Origin: Hydra vulgaris
Lineage: Eukaryota; Cnidaria; Hydrozoa; Anthoathecata; Hydridae
DNA length: 64,000 nucleotides
Assembly (NCBI RefSeq): GCF_038396675.1
Contig: NC_088921.1
Coordinates: forward strand, 72,056,001 to 72,120,000
Reading direction: 5' to 3'
The position numbers and the translations under genes are program-made. Positions 34,961 through 47,041 of this stretch are shown here, one piece after another (within the stretch, counting starts at the first letter, position 1; the number at the start of each line of letters is the position of its first letter). Below the pieces are notes generated by a model, which saw nothing but the letters and a program-made list of their open reading frames with translations, ran no database searches and was not told the origin of the DNA.

Positions 34961-35569
34961 CATTACCTCTATCAATTGGTTAAACATTCAGCCTCTCATT
35001 ATAACACAAAAAAAATGGCTTTGAGTCTTTCATCAAGCTATGAGACTTTGCTAAATCCAAACTGTTATCTTATTACAAGGCATGAATCCTGGTATCGCAC
35101 ATGCAAATTATAACAGTTAATTTTAACCCTTCAACTATCGCATCACCATCTGGTACTACTTTATTAGTTTGTTTTCCTTCTTTATCCCAAAACATAATCG
35201 TTGTCATAAATCATCGAGAAAGGTGTGTCCTGAGACTATCAGGGTGGCGCCAAAGTCGCCTTTTACATCTACTGCTCCTTGTTAATTGTTTTATTTTCTG
35301 GTTCATCTAAGCCAGACCTTAAATTCATAAAATTGTAGTAATTGAATAATTGTCATCAGAGGTGCTTTCATACTGTTGTTGAGGACAAACCCCTTATGAC
35401 ATCTCCAACGAGTACTAATCTGGGAATATTTTATTCTTCTGATTGCCATTTTTTGTAGCTACTAATTCTAGTCATCTAAATAGAAGAGATAAACAGGTAA
35501 AATTAAACAAAAATGTTATCAAAAACAGAAAGTGTATATTAAATCTATAATTATATATACAGTCAGAGA

Positions 35570-37030
35570 AGAAAGTATCTGAACAAAAGATTTTATTGTG
35601 AAAAACAAACTTTGTCAGGTTATTTCTAAAAAACATATGTTTTTGATAAATACTTTTATAATTATTCTAAAAGCTAATTTAATCATGATTTTATCTAGCA
35701 AAAAATTAATCAATCGTAATTAAATTGCGTTGCTAAAATTTAATAATTCCCGAAGAAGTGTTACAACTTCAACGAATTTATAAACATATTGTTTTATAAA
35801 CGAAGTTTTGAAATTGACTATTAAAAAAAGTTTTTAAATCAATAATTTTAGAAATGTTGTTGTTTTACAAAGAGTAATTTTTAATAACTGACTAACTTAT
35901 TTTTAATAACTAATATTTTTTTAACAAACTAATTTTTAATAACTAATAAATTAATAAAACTAACTAATTTTTAATAACTAATATTTTTTTAAATTCATTT
36001 GATTTACCACTGATATTATTAAGTATGGGAGTTAAAATCAAGGAATGGTGCCAAGCTCAGCCCAATTCAATTATTGACTTGTGCAAGCAGTAAAACATTC
36101 AAGTCGATAAATAAAGTGACTGGAATGGCATTAGGAACCATCGGTGATCTGATTAAAAAGTATAATATGTTTGGATATGTGCAAAATCAGCCATAATCCG
36201 GAGCTAAGTGTAAAACAACATCAAGAATAGATCAACAAATTGTCAAGATGGTGCAAAAAATCTATCAGCACCAAAAGTGTCAAGCCTCCTTGAGAAAGAT
36301 TTTGGGTTGCAAGTAAGCTCATGTACTATTCGAAATCGATTGAAAGAAATTAGATTCAAAGCAAGAGTTCCGCGCAAGAAACCATTCCTTTCAAAAATCC
36401 ATTGAAAATGAAGACTTGCATTTGCTAAAAAAGTCTTATGAACGGGCGAGGTTTATTGATGGAATTATGGACTCTAATGTTTATGTTAATATTCTCAATA
36501 AAAATCTTCTTGCTTCAACTAAAAAACTATGATTAGGAAAACATTTGATCTTCCAACAAGACAATGACTCTAAACATACGTCAAAGAAAGCTAAAGATTT
36601 TTATATCCAAAAGCAAATTGAGTTACTTGAATGGCCAGCGCAAAGTCCAGATCTTAATCCTAGTAAACATCTCAGTGCTATTCTGGATAAAAAATTTGGC
36701 ACACAATGTCTAAAAAGAAAACAAGAGCTAAAGATCATGCTCCGAGAAGCTTGGGCTGATAACGACTCGATGCGATTAGTAAATAGTTGAAGCGATGCCG
36801 TGTCGACTTGTAGAAGTCATAAAAGTTAAAGGAAGTCCAACTCGATATTAAAAAGTATTAAAAATAATTACATGGAGAAGCGTTAATCTTTAAGCCTTAA
36901 TCTTTATAATTTTGTTTGGATATTTATTTTTTATCAATTAAATATTATTATTAATTTTTTTCTTTGTACCATATCAGAACATAAATAACAGAGAGCTTCT
37001 TTGGTTTACTTACTTTTCTTCATTATTATA
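35570..37030 (+). mobile_element. Tc1-like element 2, in a MULE 2 intron
   Basis: Left end CAGTCAGAGAAGAAAGTATC preceded by TA at 35568-35569. A degraded inverted partner lies at about 37005-37030. Length about 1.46 kb. Confidence 0.65.
36027..36850 (+). pseudogene. Tc1-like transposase 2, catalytic Glu lost
   Basis: The N-terminus reads MGVKIKEWCQAQ, with stops soon after. VSSLLEKDFGLQVSSCTIRN (HTH 2) follows near 36280. The open frame 36545-36790 has FQQDNDSKHTSKKAK (second Asp) and then AQSPDLNPSKHLSAILDKK. In Tc1 transposases this last block is PDLNPIEHLW; here Ile-Glu is Ser-Lys and Trp is Ser, so the catalytic Glu is gone. The first Asp block is not readable. Dead copy. Confidence 0.75.
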
Positions 37031-37110
37031 TGTTTAGAATTAAGGGATTAAAATTAATATGCTTGCAGTTCATTTTAAACTATTTTGCAATATACAATAC
37101 ATTAATTACA

Positions 37111-37509
<399 letters not shown>

Positions 37510-37759
37510 CAAAAGACCATTCTTGTAGAAAACATAAAAATATTGTGCAGATTACAAAGAAATTTGATTGCCCTGCAAAGGTTCATATTAAAGAAATACT
37601 AGAATTTCCGGAGTTTAAGGTTTAGTACTTTTTTTTTTAACAAGCCAAGATGATAGCATTATATATATTTTTAAATCTATAACTAGAGTAACTCATAATT
37701 TATAATATGATAACATTTAATAAAATTCCTGATTAAACAAGTTTTAACAAGTTTTAGTT

Positions 37760-37787
37760 ACAAAAAGAGAGTTGACTCTCTTTTTGT
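37760..37787. repeat. 13-bp-arm hairpin
   Basis: ACAAAAAGAGAGT and its inverse around TG; lies shortly before a MULE 2 exon. Confidence 0.9.
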
Positions 37788-39098
37788 TAATAGATTGGGC
37801 AATCTGTCTAAAGTAGTTTGCCATCTGTCCATGTAAATCTGATCAATATATTAAACTTTACTAGAATCCTTTTATAAAATGTCCAATCAACATAAAATTA
37901 ATAATTTTTCTATAATTTATTATCACATAATTTTATATGTGTTATTAAACATTTATTTACACATTTTCTTAAAGCTTGATAGAGATTCTGAATGGCTCAG
38001 GAAAGACACATAAAAAAAACTCCGTTTAGCTTTGACTGGAAACAAAAATATGATTGTGTCAAGAAAGTATGTCTTAATTATACCAGATATTTCTGTGCAC
38101 AGAAACCATTTAATTGGTGATGTAAGTTTTATTACATATTTTTTTAACAATATTTTGTGTCGTTTACTTCTTTTTAACAATTAACTATACTTTTTAAAGG
38201 CAGCAGGTCTCATTCAACCTATTTCAGATGAGCTTATTATCAAAATTGGAGAACTAGTTAAAGTTGGAGTTAATACTGTAACAGAGATGAGACGACATCT
38301 GGAGAACTTTGTTCGCATCAATTTTAGTTCAAGAAGTATGCCCAATAAATCAAACAAACGCTTTTTCCCACTGGATGAAACTATCCGCAACCATATGCTA
38401 AAAGCTAGAAAAAAATTTTGTCACTCCCTGATAGACCAAGAGTGTTTAAATATAACTTGTGCGTTATGGCAATGAGCTATCATTTCTTGATGCAACATAC
38501 CGAACTACTTGATATGCACTTCCTCTCTTCTTCCTAGTTGTAAAAACAAATGTTGATCATCAAATAGTTGCCATTTTTGTATGCGAAAATGAAACAACGG
38601 AAGCCATTAAAGAAGCACTAACGTTTATTAAAAAATGGAATCCTTCATTCCAACCTAAATACTTCATGACAGACTATTCAAACGAAGAGATAAGTTCACT
38701 TGAATCAGTGTTTCCCGGTAAAAATTTCTGTTATAAAAGATATTTTATTTAAGTCTCAATATTTATTTTATTCGGAAAAGTCAACCATTGTGTTATGAAA
38801 AATTGTTCTTGGTTAAAGAAATTATTAATAAAAAGTATTTATTCCAACAAATAAACTTGCCTTTTAATTATTTAGCTGTTTTGTTTATAAGACTTTGTAA
38901 TTAAAATGTTTACCTTGTGATATTTGCACCACTATCATCTCATTGATAATAATATATTTGTATATAATAAAAGTATAAGAGCTTTTATAAAATTTAAAGT
39001 CAAGTAGAAGAAAAAAAATTGCTCTGCATGTTTTTTTATTCTCATTTAAAAAAAAGTTGTAGTACCTAAAATAGATAGAAAATTGGTTAATGACTAAT

Positions 39099-39169
39099 TA
39101 CTATATTTACAACAGAAACTGTTTTTTGTTTGCTTCAAACAAAAACAGTTTCTGTTGTAAATGTAGTAA
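39099..39169. repeat. ~34-bp-arm hairpin
   Basis: TTACTA(T/C)ATTTACAACAGAAAC and further bases pair with one mismatch; lies in the last MULE 2 intron. Confidence 0.92.
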
Positions 39170-39669
39170 TAAGTTATTCAAAAACCAAAAAAGTAGTAAA
39201 ATGTGTTGACTAAAGAAAGAAATTATTCATTTTATCATATTAATTACTTCTTATTGTTCATCAATAATGGATGAATATTTTCTTTAAACAAGTTTTTTAT
39301 GGAGTATTGTTGTCTTTTTTATGTAGAATGTAGTGTATTTATATGCGATTTTCATCGCATATATAACCCATCATAACTACGTAAAAATTTTACGCAACGA
39401 CTTTAGGCAATAATCTATCTGTTATCATTAAACAATATAGAAATAAAACAACTTTCAGTTTACAGCTAATCTTTAGAAAATATATATATATATACAGAAA
39501 AAACATATATATAGCAGAAAAATATATATACATTAATATAGTCATAATTCTATTACAACATTTAATTGTGAAAAAATTAAACAAAAGGTTGCCCAATTTT
39601 AAATTTTCTTAAATATTATAGATACGATATTATAAATATTATAGATCAATGTAAACGATATATGTCTAT

Positions 39670-39676
39670 ACATATA

Positions 39677-39718
<42 letters not shown>

Positions 39719-39744
39719 AAATATATATGTATATATATATATAT

Positions 39745-39809
<65 letters not shown>

Positions 39810-40165
39810 ATATATATATTTAAACAATATAAATAATATAGATTAATATATACGACTAATTTATAATAATATTATATAATTTATAATATATTTATAATAT
39901 AATATTACTAATGATATATAATAACTATATACGATATATAATATATAGATATATAATAACTATACAATGATATATAATAACTATAGATATAAATATTATT
40001 GATTAATATATTCGACTAATTTAAAATAATATGTTATAATTTATAATATATTTCTACTATAATAATATTAATAATATATATAATAACTATATACATAAAG
40101 TTATAATAACTATAAACAATATAGACATAAATATTATAGATTAATATATACGACTATTTTAGGTA
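39670..40165. repeat. TA array and AT-only satellite-like repeat
   Basis: TA-rich array at about 39680-39796, then about 2.5 copies of a ~150-bp AT-rich unit marked by ATTATAGATTAATATATACGACTA (near 39835, 39985, 40130). A related piece occurs at 44425-44500. Confidence 0.7.
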
Positions 40166-40872
40166 GTTCAACAAAAAAATCAAACTCATTTTTTTTTAAA
40201 ATGACATATATCATTGGAAACAGCAGAATGAACGATTTCCAAAACTGCAATCCTTTTTTCTCTAACTAAATTTGCTAAAAAGTCAATTTTTAAAGGTGAA
40301 AAATTTTGTGCTTCAAATTCTTTCAAAAACTGTGACCACGAATGTAACAATTTGAGAGAAAAATTAGTGTTACTTAATTATTTATATAGATATTGACCAC
40401 AAATTTTCAGGGTTGCTTGCTGCATTAATATATTACAAAAAAAGTAAAAAAAAACAGTGGCAGATTTACTTGGGGGCGTTTGGTCCACACGCCCCCAGGG
40501 GCGGTTCTTTTTTTTTTTTTTTTTTTTTTTGAGTTTTTAAACTTTAAACGTTAAAGTGAGAATGTACAATAAAAACAAAATAAAAAACATTTACGATTCC
40601 AATCGTAAATGTTTTTTATTTTGTTAAAAAAGTTATAAAGGATAGAAAATTCATAATTGGAAACTTCATTGTTTTTTCAATAGGTAAAAAAAGGGTTACA
40701 TGAAAACTTTATATAATATATTATAATAAAAACCTCACCTAACTTTATTATAGCAATAAAAAAAACAATGTACATGAAAATATTGTTTGTACTGTTGAAA
40801 AAAAAACTTATTTTAAAGAAATTAATTGCAATTACTAATGTAGAAAACCATAAAAAATTTAAGATATTGTAT
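40166..40872. other. Non-coding; CAGTGGC fragment and hairpin
   Basis: CAGTGGCAGATTTACTTGGG starts at 40456 and leads to a poly-T run; this resembles a hAT-type non-autonomous end with no partner seen. Confidence 0.4.
40574..40625. repeat. 25-bp-arm perfect hairpin
   Basis: Arms 40574-40598 and 40601-40625 are exact inverses around CC. Confidence 0.95.
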
Positions 40873-43705
40873 CTATTGGAAGCTAATGTCTCCCAAAGCA
40901 ATGTCAGCAAGAAATTCACTTATTAAAAATATTTTTCTTTCATTGTTCAAATATTCAACATTGATTAAGTTGTTGTTCTTTTTTGATGAAAAATTTTCCA
41001 TAAAAATAACATCTTGCCCCTTTACATCCCAAATATGATTTATGCTTCTTTGTAGCAAACCAGGATCTCTGTTCAATATCTGCCTGATAATGTCTCTTGT
41101 TTCATCAGAAAAACTGGCAAATGTTTTTGGTTCCACATTTTTGTCTAAATCTAATTTTATTGCTCTTTCTATTTTCTCCTCTCCGTTTTGTCCCGTTTTT
41201 GAGCAGTTTCTACTTGACGTAACTTGGCAACAGCATCAATTTCAGACTTCCTCACAAGCAACAGCTTTCTGTTTGCTGCTGCTTGTTTAATGGCAAAAGA
41301 AATGATATCTTTTTGTTTAGACAGATTCAACTGCATCAACCAATTAAAGGTCTTATTGATTTTGCATTTTACTTTACCATCTAGAAATACTCAGTGCATC
41401 AAACATAACCAGAGCTCTTTCGCTATGCATATTATGCACTGGTGCTTCTAGTGTACTGTTAATTACATCTCTACTGGGGTTGGATAGGGCACCAGAGAGA
41501 TATGGCGCTAGTTGCCTCTTTAACACTATAATAAATCCTTCGGCAAGGGACTTGGCAATTTCTTTAAAATAATTATCAGACTCTGCAGTTCTAAGTAAAA
41601 CAAGTACAGTATCTGTTTGTACCAGCTCACAACTGAAACAATCCACAGGCAATGAAAGCAGGAGTAGTGGGTCATTCTTTATTTCTGTTAGCCAACAAAG
41701 ACATGATTTTAATAATGGAACCTTTTAAATAAAAACAAGTTAACTTATTAGATTTTTTTTTTTATTCAGTACATGCATTTAAAATTTTTGCATCAAGTAA
41801 AATTAATTGAAGTATGTTTTTTTACTGTGGATATCAACCAAAATTAAATCTGTATTATCAACCTGTGTTAAATGTAAATTATGTTATATTTACCATTTCT
41901 AAATGGCTTCTGTTCTCTTTGTTTTCATAAAATTGTGTCATCCATGGACCTGTCAAACGTTTGCCATACAGTCATGTGAAAAAAAGATCAAAATGTATTT
42001 AAAAAAAAAAAGATATCTTGTTGACAATGCTTATATAATAATTAAGAATGATTAAACTTATATAATGGATAGTTATTAGATAAAAAGACATGCAAACCAA
42101 CCTAAAACTCTCAATCGAGTCATAATTTTTGGATTGTTAAAATCACCCAGGAGAGCAAGTCTCAATGCAGCTGCGCTACAGTATTTTTTGAGATATGTGA
42201 TGAGACTGTAATTCAGCTGGTAAACAGTGCCTGCCATATGGAATAGAATATGCAGCCGATTCCCTACATACCGAACAATAACTCCAGGTTCGTATATCCG
42301 TAATTATTATATAACCATGTTTATTACTAATTCCTAAAACTAAAAATATATGGATATAATAAAAGTTACTTTAATTTAGACACAGCATTAAGCATATTCG
42401 CAGCGTGACACTCATTCCCATACACCTTGTAACATTGTAGCTTGTGTCAAGTTTGCGTAGAATTTTCCGAGCTTCGTTGCCAGACCATCTAAAGGATGAA
42501 CATTGCAGTTGAGTTCAGTTAGTGGCTTGCAAAACATGTCACTAAGTTGTTGATTGATACAGTAGTTTACTTTTGCTCTGTCTGTAAGAGTAGACTCAAA
42601 GGTGTTAAGTATAATATGCTGTTGTATACCTGTAAATTTTGAATAAGTTGATGCAATGTCCTGAAAAGAATTTAGTAGCTGCACCATATAGTCCCTTGAT
42701 TTGCCACCTGCTAATTCAGCAATTTGTATTGTTAGCTGTCGTCCAGAAGTAGCTATGTGACATTCGTTGACATGAACCCCACTTTAGTTGTCGCATCCCA
42801 AGAGAGTGTTGTTACAGCAGATGTAGAGTAATAGAGGTGTTCTGCCACTTGTATATCTGAGATAACACCTAATTCATATGCCGTCTGTGCAGTCTGTGTT
42901 GGTTGGGGAACATACAAAACACGTGAACCAGTCAGCTCTTCGATAACAAAACGAATAACTTCCCCAGCATTTTTTATCGGTACTTGGTTTAGAAGGCACA
43001 TATAGATGCACTTACGGATATGTGTTGTATATCTGATTTGCTTTTTATGTTGTCTTTTGTTATATGACTTTGTAGTAAAAATGTGTGTTGGTGAGTTGTT
43101 CTGTGGGCGGTACAATTGACTTTTGAGATCATCCAATTCCAAGCCCCGATTGACAATGTCTTTGAGTTCTTCTTTTTTTTCTTTCAGCTTTTGTGTTAGC
43201 TTGACTATGTGTTTATCAGCTCTTTTACTTTTTCTCTTTGCATTCAAAATAGTCCTCTTAAAATTTTTTAATGTCAACCTTTCAAGACGTGCATTTAATA
43301 AAGAATTTTCTAGCTTCAACTTTCTCTTTTCTTGTCTGAGCTTGTCGATACATATTTTTTTCCTTTTAAGGTCTTTCCTTTTAAGGTTAAACGTTTTATG
43401 CGTACATTATCTGAACTTAGCAAACTTTTTGCCTTCAAGTATTTGATCTGTTTTCCCATTGTTTCTTTTTGCAGTACTAAGGATTTTCTTAAATTAGGAT
43501 ATTTCGAACAGTCTGCTTTCAATTTCTTTGCATTCTCTATGTTAACTGTCACCACATTTCCAGTTTGCAATACTTCCTTTACTTCCATTGGCATAACTAT
43601 TTTGGCTTTCATTTTGGGGACTTTAAATAGTGATTCCAATAGGTCTGATAATTTGCACCATAGTTCATTGAGCCTCTTTTTGAAATATTTAATTTCTAAA
43701 AAAAT
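40873..43705 (-). pseudogene. Large unnamed protein family (copy B), multi-exon, frameshifted
   Basis: Reading starts near 43705 (an upstream exon at 43969-43781 is possible) with a Lys-rich coiled coil to about 43120. Then come HIRKCIYMCL, VIEELTG, ELGVISDIQVAEHL and LSWDATT (about 42800). After a +1 shift in a G4 run it reads VHVNECHIAT, later NCNVHPLDGLA (about 42500). After introns: YVGNRLHILFHMAG (about 42260), LTGPWM (about 41945), then EAPVHNMHSERAL (about 41430). The C-terminus has NKTFNWL and ends at 40873. GT-AG junctions are visible near 42108, 41893 and 41726. I recall similar uncharacterised, high-copy proteins in cnidarians and molluscs, but no function. The DATT...HVNE block could be part of an RNase-H-like core; that is a guess. 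Several frameshifts make it a pseudogene. Confidence 0.6.
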
Positions 43706-44532
43706 TCTCTTTAAGGCTATTGTTACAGCTCCATATTACATTCATACCCATGTGAAAACAATATTTCATGCAGTCTCACACTAGCTTTTGTTATCTTTTT
43801 TTTTCTCTAACAAGTAGATGTAGATTGCAAAACCATTTCTGAAAACTGTGCTGGCATTACTATCCACTTTAAAGGAGTCAACATAAGCATTGAAATCAGA
43901 AGCAGTTTTTTTCGTAGTGACTAACATGATTGCAAAGTTAAAAGTAATTGAAAATATGTTGACTGGCATATAATTATAATTTATGATAAGGACAAGTGTC
44001 AGGTGACGTACAATTTATTATGAAATGGGCAGTATATCATATATTTATTTAGTTTAATAGTTGATGAGGATACATATTTATTAAAATTTAATATAATAAT
44101 ATAATAAGCTAGAAGTAGGTGTAATAATATTTGAGTTTACGAATCTACAAAAAAAATTCTCTAAAGATGAAACTCACCTTATTTCATTGAAGAGATGTAA
44201 CTTTAGAAAGGATTGTGTTAAAATTAAAACGAAAAAATCACTGTAATCTAATTACTTTAAAAATGGCGTCATTTTTATTGGCATTTTCCTTTGAAAATAA
44301 CTAGAAAAAAGCATCTACCGACAGGTACTAAAAAATTATGCCTCAGTTTGTAGTACGAAAATCAAAGCAATTTTTGTGACCTTGATTTCCGTTGCAAACG
44401 GACGTTTGTTGATCTACCTAACTAATTTATAATATTATATAATTTATAATATATGTAATATATTTCTAATAAAATATTACTGATAATACATATAACTAGT
44501 AATTATTTCAAATAAATTGTGAAATAGACTTT
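43706..44532. other. Spacer between family copies A and B
   Basis: Contains a possible copy-B exon (43969-43781, minus, LVTTKKTASDFNAYVDSF) and, at 44425-44500, a piece of the AT satellite seen at 39.8-40.2 kb. Confidence 0.4.
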
Positions 44533-45573
44533 TTACAAAACTATAACCTTTCCTTTTTCAAGGTCAACAAGCAATGGAAAAGTACAAACTTGATTTTCCT
44601 CAGTCTCATAGACCACATCAAGCAAAGTTTTTTTTAAGTTAGGAGATGACTTGTTTACTCGAAGAACTTCACCTGTACACCAAAAGTGTTTTTTAGTGTC
44701 GATTTTCGTTATTTTATGTTGAATAAATTTCCCAACAAGATAATTAACATTATTTAGAATGACAGCCAAGATATTTGTTTTTTGTTGATTTGCTAATTGA
44801 GACAGTCTTGCATTTTTTAATTTTTCACTTAACTCAAAATATCTCGTTCTTTTCTTTCAATAAGAATAACTCTTCTCTCAATGGGCTCTGGAAAAGTCCT
44901 TGTTCTAATAACTGATTGTAAATTACTGAACAACTCATAGTTTGTTAAGTCTATTCGCTTACTACCATGCATTTTAGTTTTGTAAAAATATTTAGGTTCA
45001 CATTTAACTTTCATAGCATACCTTTAAAAATCCAACTGTGCTCTTAATATTTCTTTGCTTTTAAATGTGTCAGCTAACAAAACATATTCATCATCTGCTT
45101 CTTTTGAGGTCAACCACACCTTTGTTCTCAATTTTAACAACTCATTAACCGATTTAGCTTTTTTGTCACTTTCTGACGCTTTGTTTGTTGTTGGAACATT
45201 CTCTGCAGCCTTACTTATATTATCAGAAGGATGCCAATATTTACCTCCAGGAAGTTGATCAGCAGACTGTCTTTCCTGAACAACTAACAAAAAAATGACA
45301 AATTACTTTTAATGTCTGCTGTGTTAAAATATTTAAATCAGTGTCATTAGTCTCTTCAAATAATTATAAAAATAATATAGGCGTTTTCGAGATCATAATC
45401 GATGATGCATTTTTACACAAATCTGAAAGTTTCATTATTAGGGTTAACAAAAATGGATTCATATTAAGAATACTCTTTTGTGATTCAAATATTTGCCATA
45501 GTGAGCCTGTAATTATTTTATCAACTATTCCGAGAACCCGCACTTCTGCTAAATATTATTTGTTGCTAATATC
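44533..45573 (-). pseudogene. Unnamed family copy A, C-terminal part
   Basis: Continues the reading frame of 49168-49512 on the other side of the hAT insertion. From 45565 it reads YLAEVRVLGIVDKIITGSLW, the counterpart of the LGLLDKLITGPLW-type block, then (45290-45024) QERQSADQLPGGKYWHPSDN and ENVPTTNKASESD. The latter aligns with EAPVHNMHSERAL of copy B. Next comes a Lys-rich helix, with a one-base shift near 44850, then a C-terminal domain (44769-44533) with HFWCTGEVLRVN, LLDVVYETEENQ and FPLLVDLEKG. That tail looks like a small Tudor/SH3-type barrel, absent from copy B. Splice sites are not obvious here. Broken by stops near 45555 and 45020. Confidence 0.6.
45566..45573. repeat. 8-bp target site duplication of hAT 1, left
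   Basis: CTAATATC directly before the TIR; identical to 49160-49167. Confidence 0.9.
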
Positions 45574-45715
45574 TAGGGTTTTTCAAAAACAGTGGTTTTG
45601 AAAATACAGCTGTTACTGTTTTTCAATTAAAAAAAAAACTGTTAACAGCTGTTTTTACTATTTTTTAAAATTTTATAAGAAATTAAAATAATGACACAAG
45701 TTATGAGTCATTTTT

Positions 45716-46394
45716 TGTAAGAATCAGGCAGTCAATGGAAGTGACCTCCTCCAAATTGCTTGAATTTTTTATATATTGATCAGAATATAGAGAAAACCTG
45801 TTGGGGAAAAAAAAAATTTTCAAAAATGTTTCGTTCACTCGGAATCTGGGCTTAAATTTTTGAGATTTTTTTAGAAATTTTTAGAAATTTAGTTTTTGCC
45901 ACCTTTGAACCCATTTTTTTGGCAAGGCAAAAAGTTGCACATAGCTTTTGTAGTTAATATCAGACGTAACCCAAAAGCTCTCTCCAAAAAATATAAAAAA
46001 GAATTAACTCCGATTAAAAGTTGACAAAACTGATTGATTTTGTACTTTTGAACTATGATAATTAGCCAACCGCACAGTGTCACGCAACTTTTTTATATTT
46101 TTTGGAGAGAGCTTTTGGGTTACGTCTGATATTAACTATAAAAGCTATGTGCAACTTTTTGCCTTGCCGAAAAAATGGGTTCAAAGGTGGCAAAAACTAA
46201 ATTTCTAAAAATTTCTAAAAATTTCTAAAAAAATCTCAAAAATTTAAGCCCAGATTCCGAGTGAACGAAAAATTTTTGAAAATTTTTTTTTTCCCCAACA
46301 GGTTTTCTCTATATTCTGATCAATATATAAAAAATTCAAGCAATTTGGAGGAGGTCACTTCCACAGTTTCAGGAATTTGCCTGATTCTTAGAAA
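45716..46394. mobile_element. 680-bp fold-back element nested in hAT 1
   Basis: Left arm about 45716-46002 and right arm about 46089-46394 are inverted copies with few differences (one ~9-bp indel near the ends). The central spacer is about 86 bp. Both ends carry AAGAATCAGGCA / TGCCTGATTCTT. No coding. Transcription across it would give a long hairpin RNA. Confidence 0.9.
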
Positions 46395-47041
46395 CGGCTC
46401 TTAAGGAGCAAAAAACGTCAATGCCCTTTTTACTTGTCAATGTCGTTTACAAAAATAAATTTAGAAGCTTTACTTGAAGAAGACTAAATAAATAAAGCTA
46501 ATAAAAAACGCAATTTTTGAATTTTATTAAAGGATGAAAAACTTTAACTATTTATTCAGCTATTCGAATACAAACTACAATTTTTGCTTCATTTTTCCAT
46601 GCTTTATATAAGGTTACTTTCTATATATATATATATACATGTTTGTGTGCCACAAAATTTGAAATCAATTTTTGAAAGCTTTTTTCTCAACCAATTTTGC
46701 TCAAATTTTGCACACTTAATCATTTTCGATGACAATACAAGGAAATGGAAAAATTTGACTAAAAAAAGTTAATTAAGTTAACAAAAATTTAATTTGTATT
46801 TTCCCATACATTTTATTTATTTGATATGAATTGCGTATTACGTCACAAAAATCATTAATTTGCAAATTATTTGCAGTTTAAATTTGCACATTAAAGCGCA
46901 GCGATTCAAAACCTATTGTTTTTTAAGTCTTAAGTTATTAAGTTAAAAAACAAAAATTTAGTAAAAACAGTAATTTTTAAATTTAAAAAAAAAAAAAAAC
47001 AGTAATTTTTCCTTCTACAAAAGATAACAAAAAAAGAATTT

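Noticed and set aside
43123-43784. Plus-strand open frames rich in Phe/Ser
   Set aside because: Antisense of the Lys-rich coiled coil of family copy B.
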